Shown here: positions 11,626 to 20,403 of the stretch, piece after piece | How positions within the stretch are numbered: position 1 is the stretch's first letter | Layout of the letters: every line of letters starts with the position of its first letter | From: a virus | Direction: 5' to 3' (one strand) | Length of the DNA stretch: 21,127 nt | IMG/VR virus record: IMGVR_UViG_3300026473_000050 | Location: 1 to 21,127 of that record | Program-made: the position numbers and the translations under genes | Notes under the pieces: generated by a model | What the model was told of the DNA's origin: nothing | What the model saw: the letters and a program-made list of their open reading frames with translations, nothing else | Databases searched by the model: none

Positions 11626-13928
11626 TGAAAAGGCAAGTTCGCATCTTTGTAGAGGGAATGGAGTTGGATTTATTCAACGATGAAAATATCGAAGTAAATT
11701 CTACGATTCAAAACATTCAGGATATTTCCAAAACCTATACCGACTTTTCGCAATCGTTCACAATACCAACGAGCGCAAACAATAACAAGATATGGCAGTA
11801 CTTCTACGAAAACGCGGTTAATAGTTCAATCAATTATCAAGAGCGTTTAAATGGATACATTGAAATAGATATGACGTTTTTTCGTAGGGGTAAAATCCAA
11901 ATGGAAAAGAGTCAACTAAAAAACGGACAACCTGACAACTACACGATAACATTCTACGGAGATGTAACCACTTTAAAAGATATTTTAGGTGAAGATTTGT
12001 TAAGTGATGTTAACTACACGACAATAAATCACGACTACAATTTTACGGAAGTATTTACTCGGATAACTGATATTGGAAACGACTACGATGTATGTTACCC
12101 ACTCATCACTTCAAATCGAATATGGGAATACAACAACGCAATTAATTCGGCAGACATTCCCGCTTGGTTGATTGGTTCGCTTGGGTTAACGGCTAACGAC
12201 ATTCATACGAATGCGGGTGCGATTGATTATCGTGAGTTATTTCCAGCAGTTCGAGTAAAATCTATTTTCGACTGCATCCAACAAACGTACGGAATCAAAT
12301 TTAACGGAGCATTCTTAACAGACCCGAAATTTACTAAGGCGTATCTATGGTATAAGAATAAAAACACTTTTGAATTTACAGGGGAGGCGCAAGATATTAT
12401 TTTCAATTCTTTAACATCGTCTTATACTCCTGTTTATGCGCTGAATTATTACGTTGATACAACACAAGGCAAGATTTCAACCATATTTCAAAACGGAGCA
12501 AGTTTTCAAAGTATTTATGTAAATGTCAATACGATTTCAAGTACAATCATTCCTTACTATGTAGATGTTTATCGCAATGGCGCAATATTTTGTACGTTAA
12601 ACGGATTAGGGTTTACGTTGAATGGTAATTTTCCTTACATATTGAACACGCTTGGCTTAAACGACTACTATACTTTTCAGGTTCGAAGTACGGCATCTTT
12701 GACTATTGATTTTAATATAACCTACTCAGTAAGTTATTTTGTAGGTGCGATATTTCACACGGATTACGTTACCTACGACACTTTCACGAACACGCTAACA
12801 ACTTACACCGACTTGGCGCAGTTAGCACCGCAAATCAAAGTAAACGAGTTCGTGGCGGGTATTTTAAAGCAATTTAACTTAACGTGTTTTTGTACGGGGT
12901 TAATTAACGGAACTTTTAATTACACTATTATTCCTTTAGCTGATTGGTACGCTTCAGGAGCAGTTATAGATATAACTGAGTTCACGGATAAAACCGAAAT
13001 AGGAATAGACCGAGTAAAACTTTACAAAAAAATAGGATTCGCATTCCAAGAATCTAACTCGTTAATGAATAAAGCGTTTTACAATCAAGGCTTAAAGGAA
13101 TACGGAAACACGGAATATCAATATCCGTACGATGGCGGAGAGTTTAGTATTCAAGTACCTTTTGAGAACTTATTATTCAATCAATTTTACCACGCCGGAA
13201 GTCCTACTGGTTTACAAGTAGGTTATTCGTTAAATGAATCGTTTAGTCCGTACATACCAAAGCCGTGTTTACTTTACAAGTTTGGTGGTATTAATTTAAC
13301 CGACCATATCGTTTACACTGACGGAGCGGCTCACGTTAGTAACCACGATTATATGATGTTCGGACAAGACCTAACTGATAACGGAATAGATTATTCATTG
13401 AATTTTGCTCCTGAAACAAGTTCGTACTGGTTAGCACCTATTCAACAATCAATATTTGCAACGTATTATTTTCCTTACTTAGCTAATCTTTTTAACCCTA
13501 AGAACAGGCTAACAACGATTAAGGCGAACTTACCCGTTTCGATTTTGACAACATTACAGCTAAACGATAGGATAATCATTCGAGATAAGCGTTACATCAT
13601 AAACGAATTTAAAACGAATCTTGTAAGCGGTGAAACCACGTTCCAATTATTGAACGATTTTATGCCGCTTTTTCCTGAAAGGATAATCAACACAAACACG
13701 AGTCAAGATGGTATAAGCGTTCCAATTACTTTACCGCAATTAGCAAATAGAGTAGAGTTTTCGTGCGACAATCCCGATGTTATTTTACCCGACCCAATAA
13801 TTGAAAGCCAAACGGTAACATTTATTTTACCACGAGCAAAAGAACCTGATGTAATTACAATTAACGTAAATTTTGATTTTACAAACGGACTTACGCAAGT
13901 GCAACCAATAATAATAATTAGACAATGA
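11625..13928 (+). CDS. large tail-tip / minor tail structural protein
   Basis: 767 residues. The N-terminal part (STIQNIQDISKTYTDFSQSF, IPTSANNNKIWQYFYENAV, then RGKIQMEKSQLKNGQPDNYT, ITFYGDVTTLKDILGEDLLSD) is the hallmark opening of a large structural protein that recurs in siphophages of Bacteroidota. It likely forms part of the distal tail or host-contact apparatus. The middle is beta-rich with many Asn/Tyr/Thr. The last 80 residues (PITLPQLANRVEFSCDNPDVI, VTFILPRAKEPDVITINVNF) look like an Ig-like or BACON-like end domain, often used to bind surfaces. It overlaps the next small gene by ATGA. Confidence 0.65.
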   Translation: MKRQVRIFVEGMELDLFNDENIEVNSTIQNIQDISKTYTDFSQSFTIPTSANNNKIWQYFYENAVNSSINYQERLNGYIEIDMTFFRRGKIQMEKSQLKNGQPDNYTITFYGDVTTLKDILGEDLLSDVNYTTINHDYNFTEVFTRITDIGNDYDVCYPLITSNRIWEYNNAINSADIPAWLIGSLGLTANDIHTNAGAIDYRELFPAVRVKSIFDCIQQTYGIKFNGAFLTDPKFTKAYLWYKNKNTFEFTGEAQDIIFNSLTSSYTPVYALNYYVDTTQGKISTIFQNGASFQSIYVNVNTISSTIIPYYVDVYRNGAIFCTLNGLGFTLNGNFPYILNTLGLNDYYTFQVRSTASLTIDFNITYSVSYFVGAIFHTDYVTYDTFTNTLTTYTDLAQLAPQIKVNEFVAGILKQFNLTCFCTGLINGTFNYTIIPLADWYASGAVIDITEFTDKTEIGIDRVKLYKKIGFAFQESNSLMNKAFYNQGLKEYGNTEYQYPYDGGEFSIQVPFENLLFNQFYHAGSPTGLQVGYSLNESFSPYIPKPCLLYKFGGINLTDHIVYTDGAAHVSNHDYMMFGQDLTDNGIDYSLNFAPETSSYWLAPIQQSIFATYYFPYLANLFNPKNRLTTIKANLPVSILTTLQLNDRIIIRDKRYIINEFKTNLVSGETTFQLLNDFMPLFPERIINTNTSQDGISVPITLPQLANRVEFSCDNPDVILPDPIIESQTVTFILPRAKEPDVITINVNFDFTNGLTQVQPIIIIRQ

Positions 13929-14098
13929 GTTATATTAATCAAATAGTTCAACTACTTCAGCTATCGGAATTTATAGCCGAACACGAATATATTGAAATCG
14001 CAAAAGGAAAATACAAATTACATTCGGACATTAAAGGAACGTACAATCAGGCGAAACGTGAGTTAAAAGTAAAAAGAATAACCAATGGCAGAAACTAA
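13925..14098 (+). CDS. 57-residue protein between tail protein and tape measure
   Basis: Reads MSYINQIVQLLQLSEFIAEH to KRITNGRN and ends at TAA 14096-14098. It starts by ATGA on the stop of the large tail protein and overlaps the tape measure start by 14 bases, so it fills an otherwise empty 156-base gap exactly. The product is basic at its end and helical (IVQLLQLSEFIAEHEYIEIAKG). Function unknown; a chaperone-like or tail-tip role would be a guess. Codon use matches its neighbours, and the tight overlaps support it as a real gene despite its size. Confidence 0.6.
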   Translation: MSYINQIVQLLQLSEFIAEHEYIEIAKGKYKLHSDIKGTYNQAKRELKVKRITNGRN

Positions 14099-16523
14099 AC
14101 AAATCAATCTCGAAATAAATAGCAACGCAGTCCCGTTAAAACGTCAACTTAAAGAAGCTACCGTTGAACTACAAAAGATGGCTGACCAATTCGGGATGAA
14201 CTCGAAACAGGCACAAGAGGCGGCAAAGAAAGTCGCTATGTTAAAGGATAAAATCGGAGATGCTAAAATGATGTCGGACGCATTTAACCCCGACAAAAAG
14301 TTTCAAGCGTTAAGCGGTGCATTAAGTGGTGTATCGGGTGGATTTTCAGCGGTTACTGGTGCTATGGGTTTAATGGGAGTTGAATCCGAAAAGGTACAAC
14401 AAATGATGCTAAAGGTACAAAGTGCTATGGCATTATCTCAAGGAATAAGCGCAATCACTCAGGCGAAAGACCAATTTAAAGTACTTGGAATAATGATTGG
14501 TAATGTTACTCAATCGTTATTTAAAAAGAATGCGGCAACGGCTGTTTCAACGGCATTAGACACGGCAGACACGGCTGCAACTGAAGCACAGGCGGTCGCA
14601 ACTTCACAACTCGCAACGGCACAAACAGGAGCGGCAGTAGCCACAGGAGTAGGAACTAATGCGATGAAACTATTTAGAATTGCGTTGATTTCTACGGGTA
14701 TCGGTGCGATAGTAGTAGGTATTGGGTTACTTATAGCCAACTTTGACAAATTAGCTGCTGGGGTAATGTGGGCGCGTGAAAAGTTTGAGAAACTTGGAAC
14801 CGGCGCAAAGATATTAATATCGGTTATGTTTCCGATTATAGGTATTATCTACGGAACGATTAAAGCGTTAGAATACTTTGGGGTGGTTGACGATGTGCAA
14901 ACGGCAAAAGCTAAAAAGAATGCTCAAGAACATACCGAAGCGGTGGTAAAGGCTGCGGATAAAAGAGCCAATGCAATTAAAAAAGAACAAGCGCAGAATG
15001 ACGCTAAAGCACAACGTCAAATCGACTTAGCAAAAGCCGAAGGAAAAGCGACCTACGAAATGGAACTATCTAAAGCGAAATCACACCTTGCCAGTGGTAG
15101 AGTATTCCTTGAAGTTCAAAAGTCCAAAATGAAAGCCATAAAAGCAGAAATGCAATTGCTTATGGAATCCGAAGACCAAGATTCCGATAGGTATAAATCG
15201 TTAAAAAAACGAATGAAAGAAGTCCAAAAGATAATGGACGAAACCTACAAAGACAATGTGGATACAAAACACGCCATTGAAGTAATGGAAGCGGAACACC
15301 GCAAAGAAATGGCGGATAAAAATAAAGAAGCATTCGACAAAATCAAGCAAATAAGTGATGCGAAACGAAAGGAGTACATTGACGCAATCAAGAAGCAATA
15401 CGAAGACCAATTAAAACTGGAGGAAGAATTAGAAAATCAAAAGTTAGCGTTAATGGAAGACGGAATAGAAAAGGAAAAAGCCGTAAGACAAGACGCATAT
15501 AACGACTACCGAGACAACTTCCTGAAAGAACGAATGGCAGACGAACAAGCCGCCTTAGATAAACAATACCAAAGCGGTAAGATAAGCCGTGCGCAATACA
15601 ATAAAGCAATAGAAGAACTTCGTTTAACTGCTGAATCTAAATTAACCGAGCAAGAACGTCAAATACTCATAAATGCTAAAGACATTTTAAACAAAGATTT
15701 GTTAGCAATAGACGAAAAGTATCAAGAAGAAGTAAAAAAACGCACTATAGATTTTCAGGAATGGGTTAAACAACAACAACAAAAAGAACACGAAGAATTT
15801 TTAAACCAAGTTGATGTTCTTGCTGAAGAAAACTATCAAGCATCTTTAACCGAGCAAAAACGTGAACTATATTTAATCGAGGAGAAGTATGCTGAAATGG
15901 AGCGAATGGCTGAAGCAGGAAGTCAAGAAGAAAAGATAATAACGGAAGCCAAACGTAGAGAAATTGCCGATATAAACAAGAAGTACGATGAAGAAGAAGC
16001 CAAATCGAAAAAGGAACAAATCAATAAATACTTAGATTTAGCGAAAGGGCAGTTTCAAATGTTAGGCAATTTAGCCGTATCGTTTAACTTCAAATCAAAA
16101 GATGCGCAACGTAAAGCGTTCAACGTAAAAAAAGGAGCAGATATAGCAAGTGCAACAATAGATACCTACAAAGCGGCAAACGAAGCGTATGCGTCAATGG
16201 CTGCTATCCCTGTAACTGGTCCTGTATTGGGTGGAATTGCTGCGGCTATGGCAGTTGCTGCTGGTTTATTGAATGTTAAAAAAATTGCATCTCAAAAGTT
16301 CGAAGGCGGTGGTTCGGGAAGTGGTGGAGGTGGTGGTGGTTCAGTTGGTGGAATGTCATTAGGTGCGGGAAGTCAAGCACCAAGTTTTAACGTGGTAGGT
16401 AATAATGGATTGAATCAACTTTCGCAACTTCAACAACAACCTACCCAAGCCTATGTAGTGAGCGGACAAGTTACAACGGCGCAAAGTTTGGATAGGAATA
16501 GAATACAAAACGCAACACTTTAA
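14085..16523 (+). CDS. tape measure protein
   Basis: 812 residues. The protein has a helical, Ala/Lys/Glu-rich body with long coiled coils (residues 280-650). Hydrophobic segments lie at about 195-220 (FRIALISTGIGAIVVGIGLL), 241-265 (ILISVMFPIIGIIYGTI) and 710-733 (GPVLGGIAAAMAVAAGLLNV), then a Gly/Ser-rich linker (740-763). This is the usual layout of siphophage tape measures, which set tail length and help DNA enter the cell. At the commonly used 0.15 nm per residue the tail would be about 120 nm. Its separation from the tail tube gene (19429) by capsid genes is unusual. The first Met follows directly on a short overlap. Confidence 0.85.
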   Translation: MAETKQINLEINSNAVPLKRQLKEATVELQKMADQFGMNSKQAQEAAKKVAMLKDKIGDAKMMSDAFNPDKKFQALSGALSGVSGGFSAVTGAMGLMGVESEKVQQMMLKVQSAMALSQGISAITQAKDQFKVLGIMIGNVTQSLFKKNAATAVSTALDTADTAATEAQAVATSQLATAQTGAAVATGVGTNAMKLFRIALISTGIGAIVVGIGLLIANFDKLAAGVMWAREKFEKLGTGAKILISVMFPIIGIIYGTIKALEYFGVVDDVQTAKAKKNAQEHTEAVVKAADKRANAIKKEQAQNDAKAQRQIDLAKAEGKATYEMELSKAKSHLASGRVFLEVQKSKMKAIKAEMQLLMESEDQDSDRYKSLKKRMKEVQKIMDETYKDNVDTKHAIEVMEAEHRKEMADKNKEAFDKIKQISDAKRKEYIDAIKKQYEDQLKLEEELENQKLALMEDGIEKEKAVRQDAYNDYRDNFLKERMADEQAALDKQYQSGKISRAQYNKAIEELRLTAESKLTEQERQILINAKDILNKDLLAIDEKYQEEVKKRTIDFQEWVKQQQQKEHEEFLNQVDVLAEENYQASLTEQKRELYLIEEKYAEMERMAEAGSQEEKIITEAKRREIADINKKYDEEEAKSKKEQINKYLDLAKGQFQMLGNLAVSFNFKSKDAQRKAFNVKKGADIASATIDTYKAANEAYASMAAIPVTGPVLGGIAAAMAVAAGLLNVKKIASQKFEGGGSGSGGGGGGSVGGMSLGAGSQAPSFNVVGNNGLNQLSQLQQQPTQAYVVSGQVTTAQSLDRNRIQNATL

Positions 16524-16544
16524 GAATAATTAAATTAAATAGTT

Positions 16545-17438
16545 ATGAGAATCATCGAATTAATCATAGACGAACAAGACGAGCAAAGCGGAATAGATGC
16601 GGTTAGCGTGGTTCATTCTCCAGCAATCGAAGAAAACTTTATTGCCTTAAATAAACACGAAATCGAACTAAAAGAAGTTGACACCGAAAAGCGAATTTTA
16701 ATGGGTGCGGCTTTGATTCCTAACAAACAAATATACCGCAGAAACTCAAAGAACGAAGAATACTATATTTACTTTAGTCCGGACACGATACGCAAAGCAA
16801 GTGAATTGTTTTTAATGCGTTCAAACCAAAACAACGCTACTTACGAACACGATAAAAAGTTAACAGGATTAAGCGTAGTTGAATCGTGGATAATCGAAGA
16901 CGAACAAAAAGACAAATCTAAACTTTACGGATTCGACCTACCAAAAGGAACGTGGATGATTTCAATGAAAGTAAACAACGATGAAGTTTGGAACGATGTT
17001 AAAGAAGGCAAAGTTAAAGGTTTCTCAATCGAAGGTTACTTTGCGGATAAATTCGAAATGAGCGCAGAAGAAGACGAAGCTACCGAAGTAATAAATGAGT
17101 TAAAAAGGTTGTTAGGCATCGAATTAGAATCTTACACGGACTATCCTAAACAAGCAACTGAGAACGCTAAAACCGCTTTGAGATACGCAGAAGAAAACGG
17201 GTGGGGAGATTGCGGAACTGATGTAGGCAAACAACGTGCAAATCAATTAGCAAAAGGAGAACCGATAAGCGAAGACACCATAGCACGAATGGCAAGTTTT
17301 GAACGACACCGACAAAATTCACAAAAAGAATTAGGAGACGGGTGCGGTCGTTTAATGTGGTTAGCTTGGGGTGGAGACGAAGGTATAGAATGGGCGCAAC
17401 GTAAACTTGAAAGCATAAAAAATGGCAAAGCAAACTAA
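16545..17438 (+). CDS. XkdF-like prohead serine protease with C-terminal extra domain
   Basis: 297 residues. Residues 1-170 are XkdF-like: VSVVHSPAIEENFIAL (20-35), ILMGAALIPNKQIYRR (51-66), YYIYFSPDTIRKA, then YEHD (100-103, His102) and GFSIEGYF (159-166, Ser161), the expected His and Ser of a herpesvirus-assemblin-like S78-type protease that trims scaffold and capsid. Residues 197-297 form a separate domain with DYPKQATENAKTALRY, GDCGTDVGKQRANQLA, ISEDTIARMASFERH, and MWLAWGGDEGIEWAQ. I know this domain from other phage head proteins, but not its function. Its end overlaps the next small gene by 17 bases. It is encoded just before the scaffold and major capsid genes, its likely substrates. 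Confidence 0.75.
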   Translation: MRIIELIIDEQDEQSGIDAVSVVHSPAIEENFIALNKHEIELKEVDTEKRILMGAALIPNKQIYRRNSKNEEYYIYFSPDTIRKASELFLMRSNQNNATYEHDKKLTGLSVVESWIIEDEQKDKSKLYGFDLPKGTWMISMKVNNDEVWNDVKEGKVKGFSIEGYFADKFEMSAEEDEATEVINELKRLLGIELESYTDYPKQATENAKTALRYAEENGWGDCGTDVGKQRANQLAKGEPISEDTIARMASFERHRQNSQKELGDGCGRLMWLAWGGDEGIEWAQRKLESIKNGKAN

Positions 17439-17556
17439 CGTAAAAGTTCACGTTCAAAAACCAAAGGTAAAGCGACCAAACGTACACGCAAAATCCAAGT
17501 CAAGTAAACTAAAGAGTTCAAAGAATTACATTAAACTAAATAGAGGTCAAGGATGA
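17422..17556 (+). CDS. 44-residue basic head-region protein
   Basis: Reads MAKQTNVKVHVQKPKVKRP, NVHAKSKSSKLKSSKNYIK and LNRGQG, ending at TGA 17554-17556. Very rich in Lys and Ser, with the motif KRPNVHAKSKSSK and the end GQG. I recognise this 'R(P)xVHAKSKSSK...RGQG' pattern as a tiny protein repeatedly found in Bacteroidota phages near head genes, of unknown function. It overlaps the protease end by 17 bases and the next start by ATGA. Such strong positive charge suggests nucleic-acid or scaffold binding. Confidence 0.6.
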   Translation: MAKQTNVKVHVQKPKVKRPNVHAKSKSSKLKSSKNYIKLNRGQG

Positions 17557-17756
17557 GTAACGAAGAAAAGCGAAGTAGTCCACGAGGTGGTAAACGTGGT
17601 TGCTTATGTAAAGACGGAACATATAACCGAAAATGTTGTAACGGAGATTTACAAAATCAAGGAATAGGAAACACCTACCAACAAACTCAAGGCAGCCAAA
17701 TAACAAACCAAAATACCACGCACTCAACTACTAATAACGGGACGGGCGGAAACTAA
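17553..17756 (+). CDS. small Cys-rich head-region protein
   Basis: 67 residues. GCLCKDGTYNRKCCNGDLQN (16-35) with C17, C19, C28 and C29 could be a metal or disulfide knot; the rest is low-complexity Asn/Gln/Thr. I recognise this Cys pattern followed by QGIG from Bacteroidota phage head clusters, function unknown. Coupled to the previous gene by ATGA. The low-complexity tail (THSTTNNGTGGN) may be a flexible linker. Confidence 0.55.
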   Translation: MSNEEKRSSPRGGKRGCLCKDGTYNRKCCNGDLQNQGIGNTYQQTQGSQITNQNTTHSTTNNGTGGN

Positions 17757-17801
17757 AAATGCAACAAACAAAAATTAAATAAGTTATTAAATAAAAACAA
17801 T

Positions 17802-18398
17802 ATGAAGAATACCACACTATTAGAAAAAATCAAAGCGTTACTTTCTCAGGAAGTAAAATTAGAACAAATGATGATGGCTGACGGAGTTACTAAAATCGAA
17901 GCCGATTCTTTTGAAACAGGAAAAGAAGTTTTCGTTGTAACTGAAGACGAACAAAAGATAGCCGTTCCGGTTGGAGAATACGAATTAGAAGACGGACGCA
18001 TTTTGGTTATCGTTGAAGAAGGAATCATCTCGGAAGTTAAAGAGGTAAAAGAAGAAGAAGAAATGCCTGAAGCACCTGCCGAAGAAGTACCTACTGAAGC
18101 TAAAGACCAAGAAATGAGCGAACCTGTATCATCTCCTAAGAAAACTATTGAATCAATAGTTAAAGAAACATTCTTTAGTGAAATGGAAAACTTGAAAAAA
18201 GAAAATGAAGCGTTAAAAGAAGAATTGGCTAAACTATCGAAAGTTGACGAAGTCGTAGAAGAAAAGACCGAACTTTCCGAAGAACCTACACCAATAGCAT
18301 TTAACCCTGAAAACGAAGCTAAAACCGAGTTCACTAAAATCGGTAAAAAAGCACCAAAAGGAATAATGGATTCCATCTTAAATAAAATGTATAATTAA
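17802..18398 (+). CDS. capsid scaffolding protein
   Basis: 198 residues, strongly acidic. A small beta-rich start (VFVVTEDEQKIAVPVGEYEL, VIVEEGIISEV) is followed by an acidic run (residues 87-118), then a coiled-coil helix (FFSEMENLKKENEALKEEL, about 143-163), and a basic end KIGKKAPKGIMDSILNKMY that could touch the capsid. Its place directly before the major capsid gene and after the protease gene, together with the acidic coiled-coil make-up, is typical of scaffolds. No enzyme motif is seen. An A-rich leader (ATTAAATAAAAACAAT) precedes the start. Confidence 0.7.
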   Translation: MKNTTLLEKIKALLSQEVKLEQMMMADGVTKIEADSFETGKEVFVVTEDEQKIAVPVGEYELEDGRILVIVEEGIISEVKEVKEEEEMPEAPAEEVPTEAKDQEMSEPVSSPKKTIESIVKETFFSEMENLKKENEALKEELAKLSKVDEVVEEKTELSEEPTPIAFNPENEAKTEFTKIGKKAPKGIMDSILNKMYN

Positions 18399-18413
18399 TA
18401 AAAGAAAAATAAA
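18399..18413 (+). promoter_or_regulatory. A-rich translation leader of the major capsid gene
   Basis: TAAAAGAAAAATAAA lies directly before ATG. The 11-mer AAAATAAAATG, including the start codon, also occurs at the major tail tube gene (19421-19431). A-rich leaders replace Shine-Dalgarno sites in highly expressed Bacteroidota genes. Confidence 0.45.
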
Positions 18414-19349
18414 ATGCCAACAACAACTAACATTACAACTTCTTACGCTGGTCAATGGGCAGGTAAGTACGTTTCTGCTGCTCTTTTGAGCGCACCAACA
18501 ATCGAAGGTGGCGGTGTTACCGTTATGCCTAACGTAAAGTACAAAGCAGTTATTCAACGATTGGATACGAACGCAATTTTAGCTGATGCTACTTGCGATT
18601 TTACTCCTACTTCTACCGTTGATTTAACTGAGCGAGTTCTTCAAGTAAAAGACCTTCAAGTAAACCTTACTTTTTGTAAATCTCAATTTCACTCAACTTG
18701 GCAATCAATCGAAATGGGTTATTCTTCTTTCGACACTTTGCCTAAATCTTTCGCAGATTACCTAATCGCTTACGCTGCTGAAAAAGTTGCTGCTGCTAAC
18801 GAGGTATCTATTTGGCAAGGTTCTAACTCTAACTCAGGACAATTTGACGGACTTTACACAACTGCTTTGGCTGACCCTAACTTACCCGCTGCTCAATTAG
18901 TACCTTCAACTGCTATTACTCCAGCTAACGTAATCGGAGAATTACAAGCGGTTTACGATGCTATTCCTGCTGCACTTTACGGAAAGCCTGATTTAAAAAT
19001 CTACGTATCACAAAACGTGGCTAAGGCTTACGTTGCTGCATTGGGTGGTTTCGCAGTTGCTGCTACTTCAAATTCAGGTGTTAACGCACAAGGTACAATG
19101 TGGTACAACAACGGAGCGTTGACTTTCAACGGGTTGCCTATCTTTATGGCTAACGGACTTCCAGTTGATTCAATGATGGTAGCGACTACATCTAACCTTT
19201 ACTTCGGTTGTTCTTTGTTGAGCGACACGCAAGAAGTACGAGTGATTGATACTTCAGCTACTTTAGGAGATGATAACGTGCGTGTAGTTATGCGAATGGC
19301 TGCGGGTGCAACTTACGGAGTTATTGAAGACATCGTAATTTACGGATAA
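18414..19349 (+). CDS. major capsid protein (HK97-like fold)
   Basis: 311 residues. Ala, Thr and Val are abundant and codon use is more selective than in other genes (many GCT, ACT, TAC, AAC), a mark of very high expression. Segments such as FDTLPKSFADYLIAYAAEKVAAANE (a long spine-type helix), then PDLKIYVSQNVAKAYVAALGG, LTFNGLPIFMANGLP and DNVRVVMRMAAGATYGV match the HK97-type capsid family in Bacteroidota phages: N-arm, spine helix, A-domain and P-domain in order. No N-terminal cleavage signal is obvious. It is preceded by the scaffold gene and followed by a strong terminator. Confidence 0.85.
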   Translation: MPTTTNITTSYAGQWAGKYVSAALLSAPTIEGGGVTVMPNVKYKAVIQRLDTNAILADATCDFTPTSTVDLTERVLQVKDLQVNLTFCKSQFHSTWQSIEMGYSSFDTLPKSFADYLIAYAAEKVAAANEVSIWQGSNSNSGQFDGLYTTALADPNLPAAQLVPSTAITPANVIGELQAVYDAIPAALYGKPDLKIYVSQNVAKAYVAALGGFAVAATSNSGVNAQGTMWYNNGALTFNGLPIFMANGLPVDSMMVATTSNLYFGCSLLSDTQEVRVIDTSATLGDDNVRVVMRMAAGATYGVIEDIVIYG

Positions 19350-19371
19350 TCAACCTAACCAAAATATAACG

Positions 19372-19402
19372 GGGTGGTGGATAAAACTGCCACCCTTTTT
19401 TT
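19372..19402 (+). terminator. rho-independent terminator after the major capsid gene
   Basis: GGGTGG (19372-19377) pairs with CCACCC (19390-19395), followed by seven T (19396-19402). The loop is 12 bases. It sits 22 bases after the stop of the capsid gene; no TAnnTTTG promoter follows before the next gene. Confidence 0.75.
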
Positions 19403-19428
19403 GTAAAACATTAAAAAAATAAAATAAA

Positions 19429-19989
19429 ATGAGCTGCGATATTTCACACGGAAGACAAGAACCTTGTAAAGACGTAGTAGGTGGGTTAAGAAACATCTAC
19501 TTCATTAACTACGGGGACTTTGACGGAACAACAGACGTTACTTACGATACTGCGGTAGGTTACGAAGACGTAATTACTGCGATTGGCGGTAACATCAACA
19601 ACATTTATAAATATGAATTGAAAGGAACTAACTCGTTTGAAACAACTATCACTTCTTCTCGTGAAAATGGTACAACTTTCTTCGAGCAAGTTTTGTCTAT
19701 TCAATTAAAGAAACAAGACCAAATTACACACAAGCAAATTAAGTTACTTTCTTACGGAAGACCTAACGTAGTTGTAGAAACTAACAACGGAGATTTCTTT
19801 ATTGCGGGATTGGTTCGCGGTATGGATGTAACTGCGGGAACTATTTCAAATGGTACTGCGCTTGGTGATATGACAGGATATTCTTTGACTTTGACTGGGC
19901 AAGAGGCAGTTCCAGCGAACTGGTTAGATTGTAACACCGAAGCACAATTAGTTACTTTATTGGGTTCTCCTACGGTAGTTAATTCATAA
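19429..19989 (+). CDS. major tail tube protein
   Basis: 186 residues, beta-rich. It opens CDISHGRQEPCKDVVGGL with two Cys and a turn, and has YKYELKGTNSFETTI, FFEQVLSIQLKKQD and VPANWLDCNTEAQ. I recognise this pattern from the tail tube proteins of Bacteroidota siphophages. Codon use is selective as in the capsid gene, suiting the many copies needed. It lies between two terminators and has the same A-rich start context as the capsid gene (AAAATAAAATG). A second capsid-related protein is the only real alternative. Confidence 0.7.
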   Translation: MSCDISHGRQEPCKDVVGGLRNIYFINYGDFDGTTDVTYDTAVGYEDVITAIGGNINNIYKYELKGTNSFETTITSSRENGTTFFEQVLSIQLKKQDQITHKQIKLLSYGRPNVVVETNNGDFFIAGLVRGMDVTAGTISNGTALGDMTGYSLTLTGQEAVPANWLDCNTEAQLVTLLGSPTVVNS

Positions 19990-20013
19990 GAACTTTGTTT
20001 CATAAGCGTTAAG

Positions 20014-20035
20014 GGGGTGGAAACACCCCTTTTTT
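20014..20035 (+). terminator. rho-independent terminator after the tail tube gene
   Basis: GGGGTG (20014-20019), a GAAA tetraloop, CACCCC (20024-20029) and a T-run. Flanking A/T pairs extend the stem. A stable GNRA-type loop makes it strong. No promoter of the TAnnTTTG type lies between it and the start at 20071. Confidence 0.88.
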
Positions 20036-20070
20036 ATTGCACAAAAAAACGGAATAATAGTTATTAATAT

Positions 20071-20403
20071 ATGATAGTAGTTCAACAAACTAACGTAAGT
20101 CAAACATTTAATTTTATACCACGTTACGGAAGCGGTGTAACGCTTGAATTAATTGACGAAAACACAAACGTAAGCGTACCTGTTGCAGGTTCATTTACTA
20201 CTGGGGATTACGTACATTCGTTTAGCGGTGTTTTGCCAACCATTGAAAATCATTTTTATTGGGTAATAATAAAAGACGGAGGAGGAAACCTACTATTAAA
20301 AGAACGAATGTTTTGCACTAATCAACCTATAAATACATTCTCGGTTAATAATGGGCAGTACATATCAAATCAAACAACTAATGACTTCATAATGTATGAG
20401 TAA
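20071..20403 (+). CDS. small structural protein, function unknown
   Basis: 110 residues, beta-rich with a single domain (VSQTFNFIPRYGSGVTLELIDENTNVSVPV, then HFYWVIIKDGGGNLLLKERMF). No catalytic motif. It sits between the tail tube gene and the portal gene, and similar proteins with the FIPR opening are encoded in the structural clusters of other Bacteroidota phages. Its role may be a head or neck decoration. It overlaps the portal start by 8 bases. Confidence 0.55.
   Translation: MIVVQQTNVSQTFNFIPRYGSGVTLELIDENTNVSVPVAGSFTTGDYVHSFSGVLPTIENHFYWVIIKDGGGNLLLKERMFCTNQPINTFSVNNGQYISNQTTNDFIMYE

Noticed and set aside
17846-18376. Long antisense open frame (176 residues) opposite the scaffold gene
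   Set aside because: It is Ser/Thr-rich low complexity produced by the complement of Glu/Lys-rich codons, lacks any domain, and lies wholly over a well supported gene.
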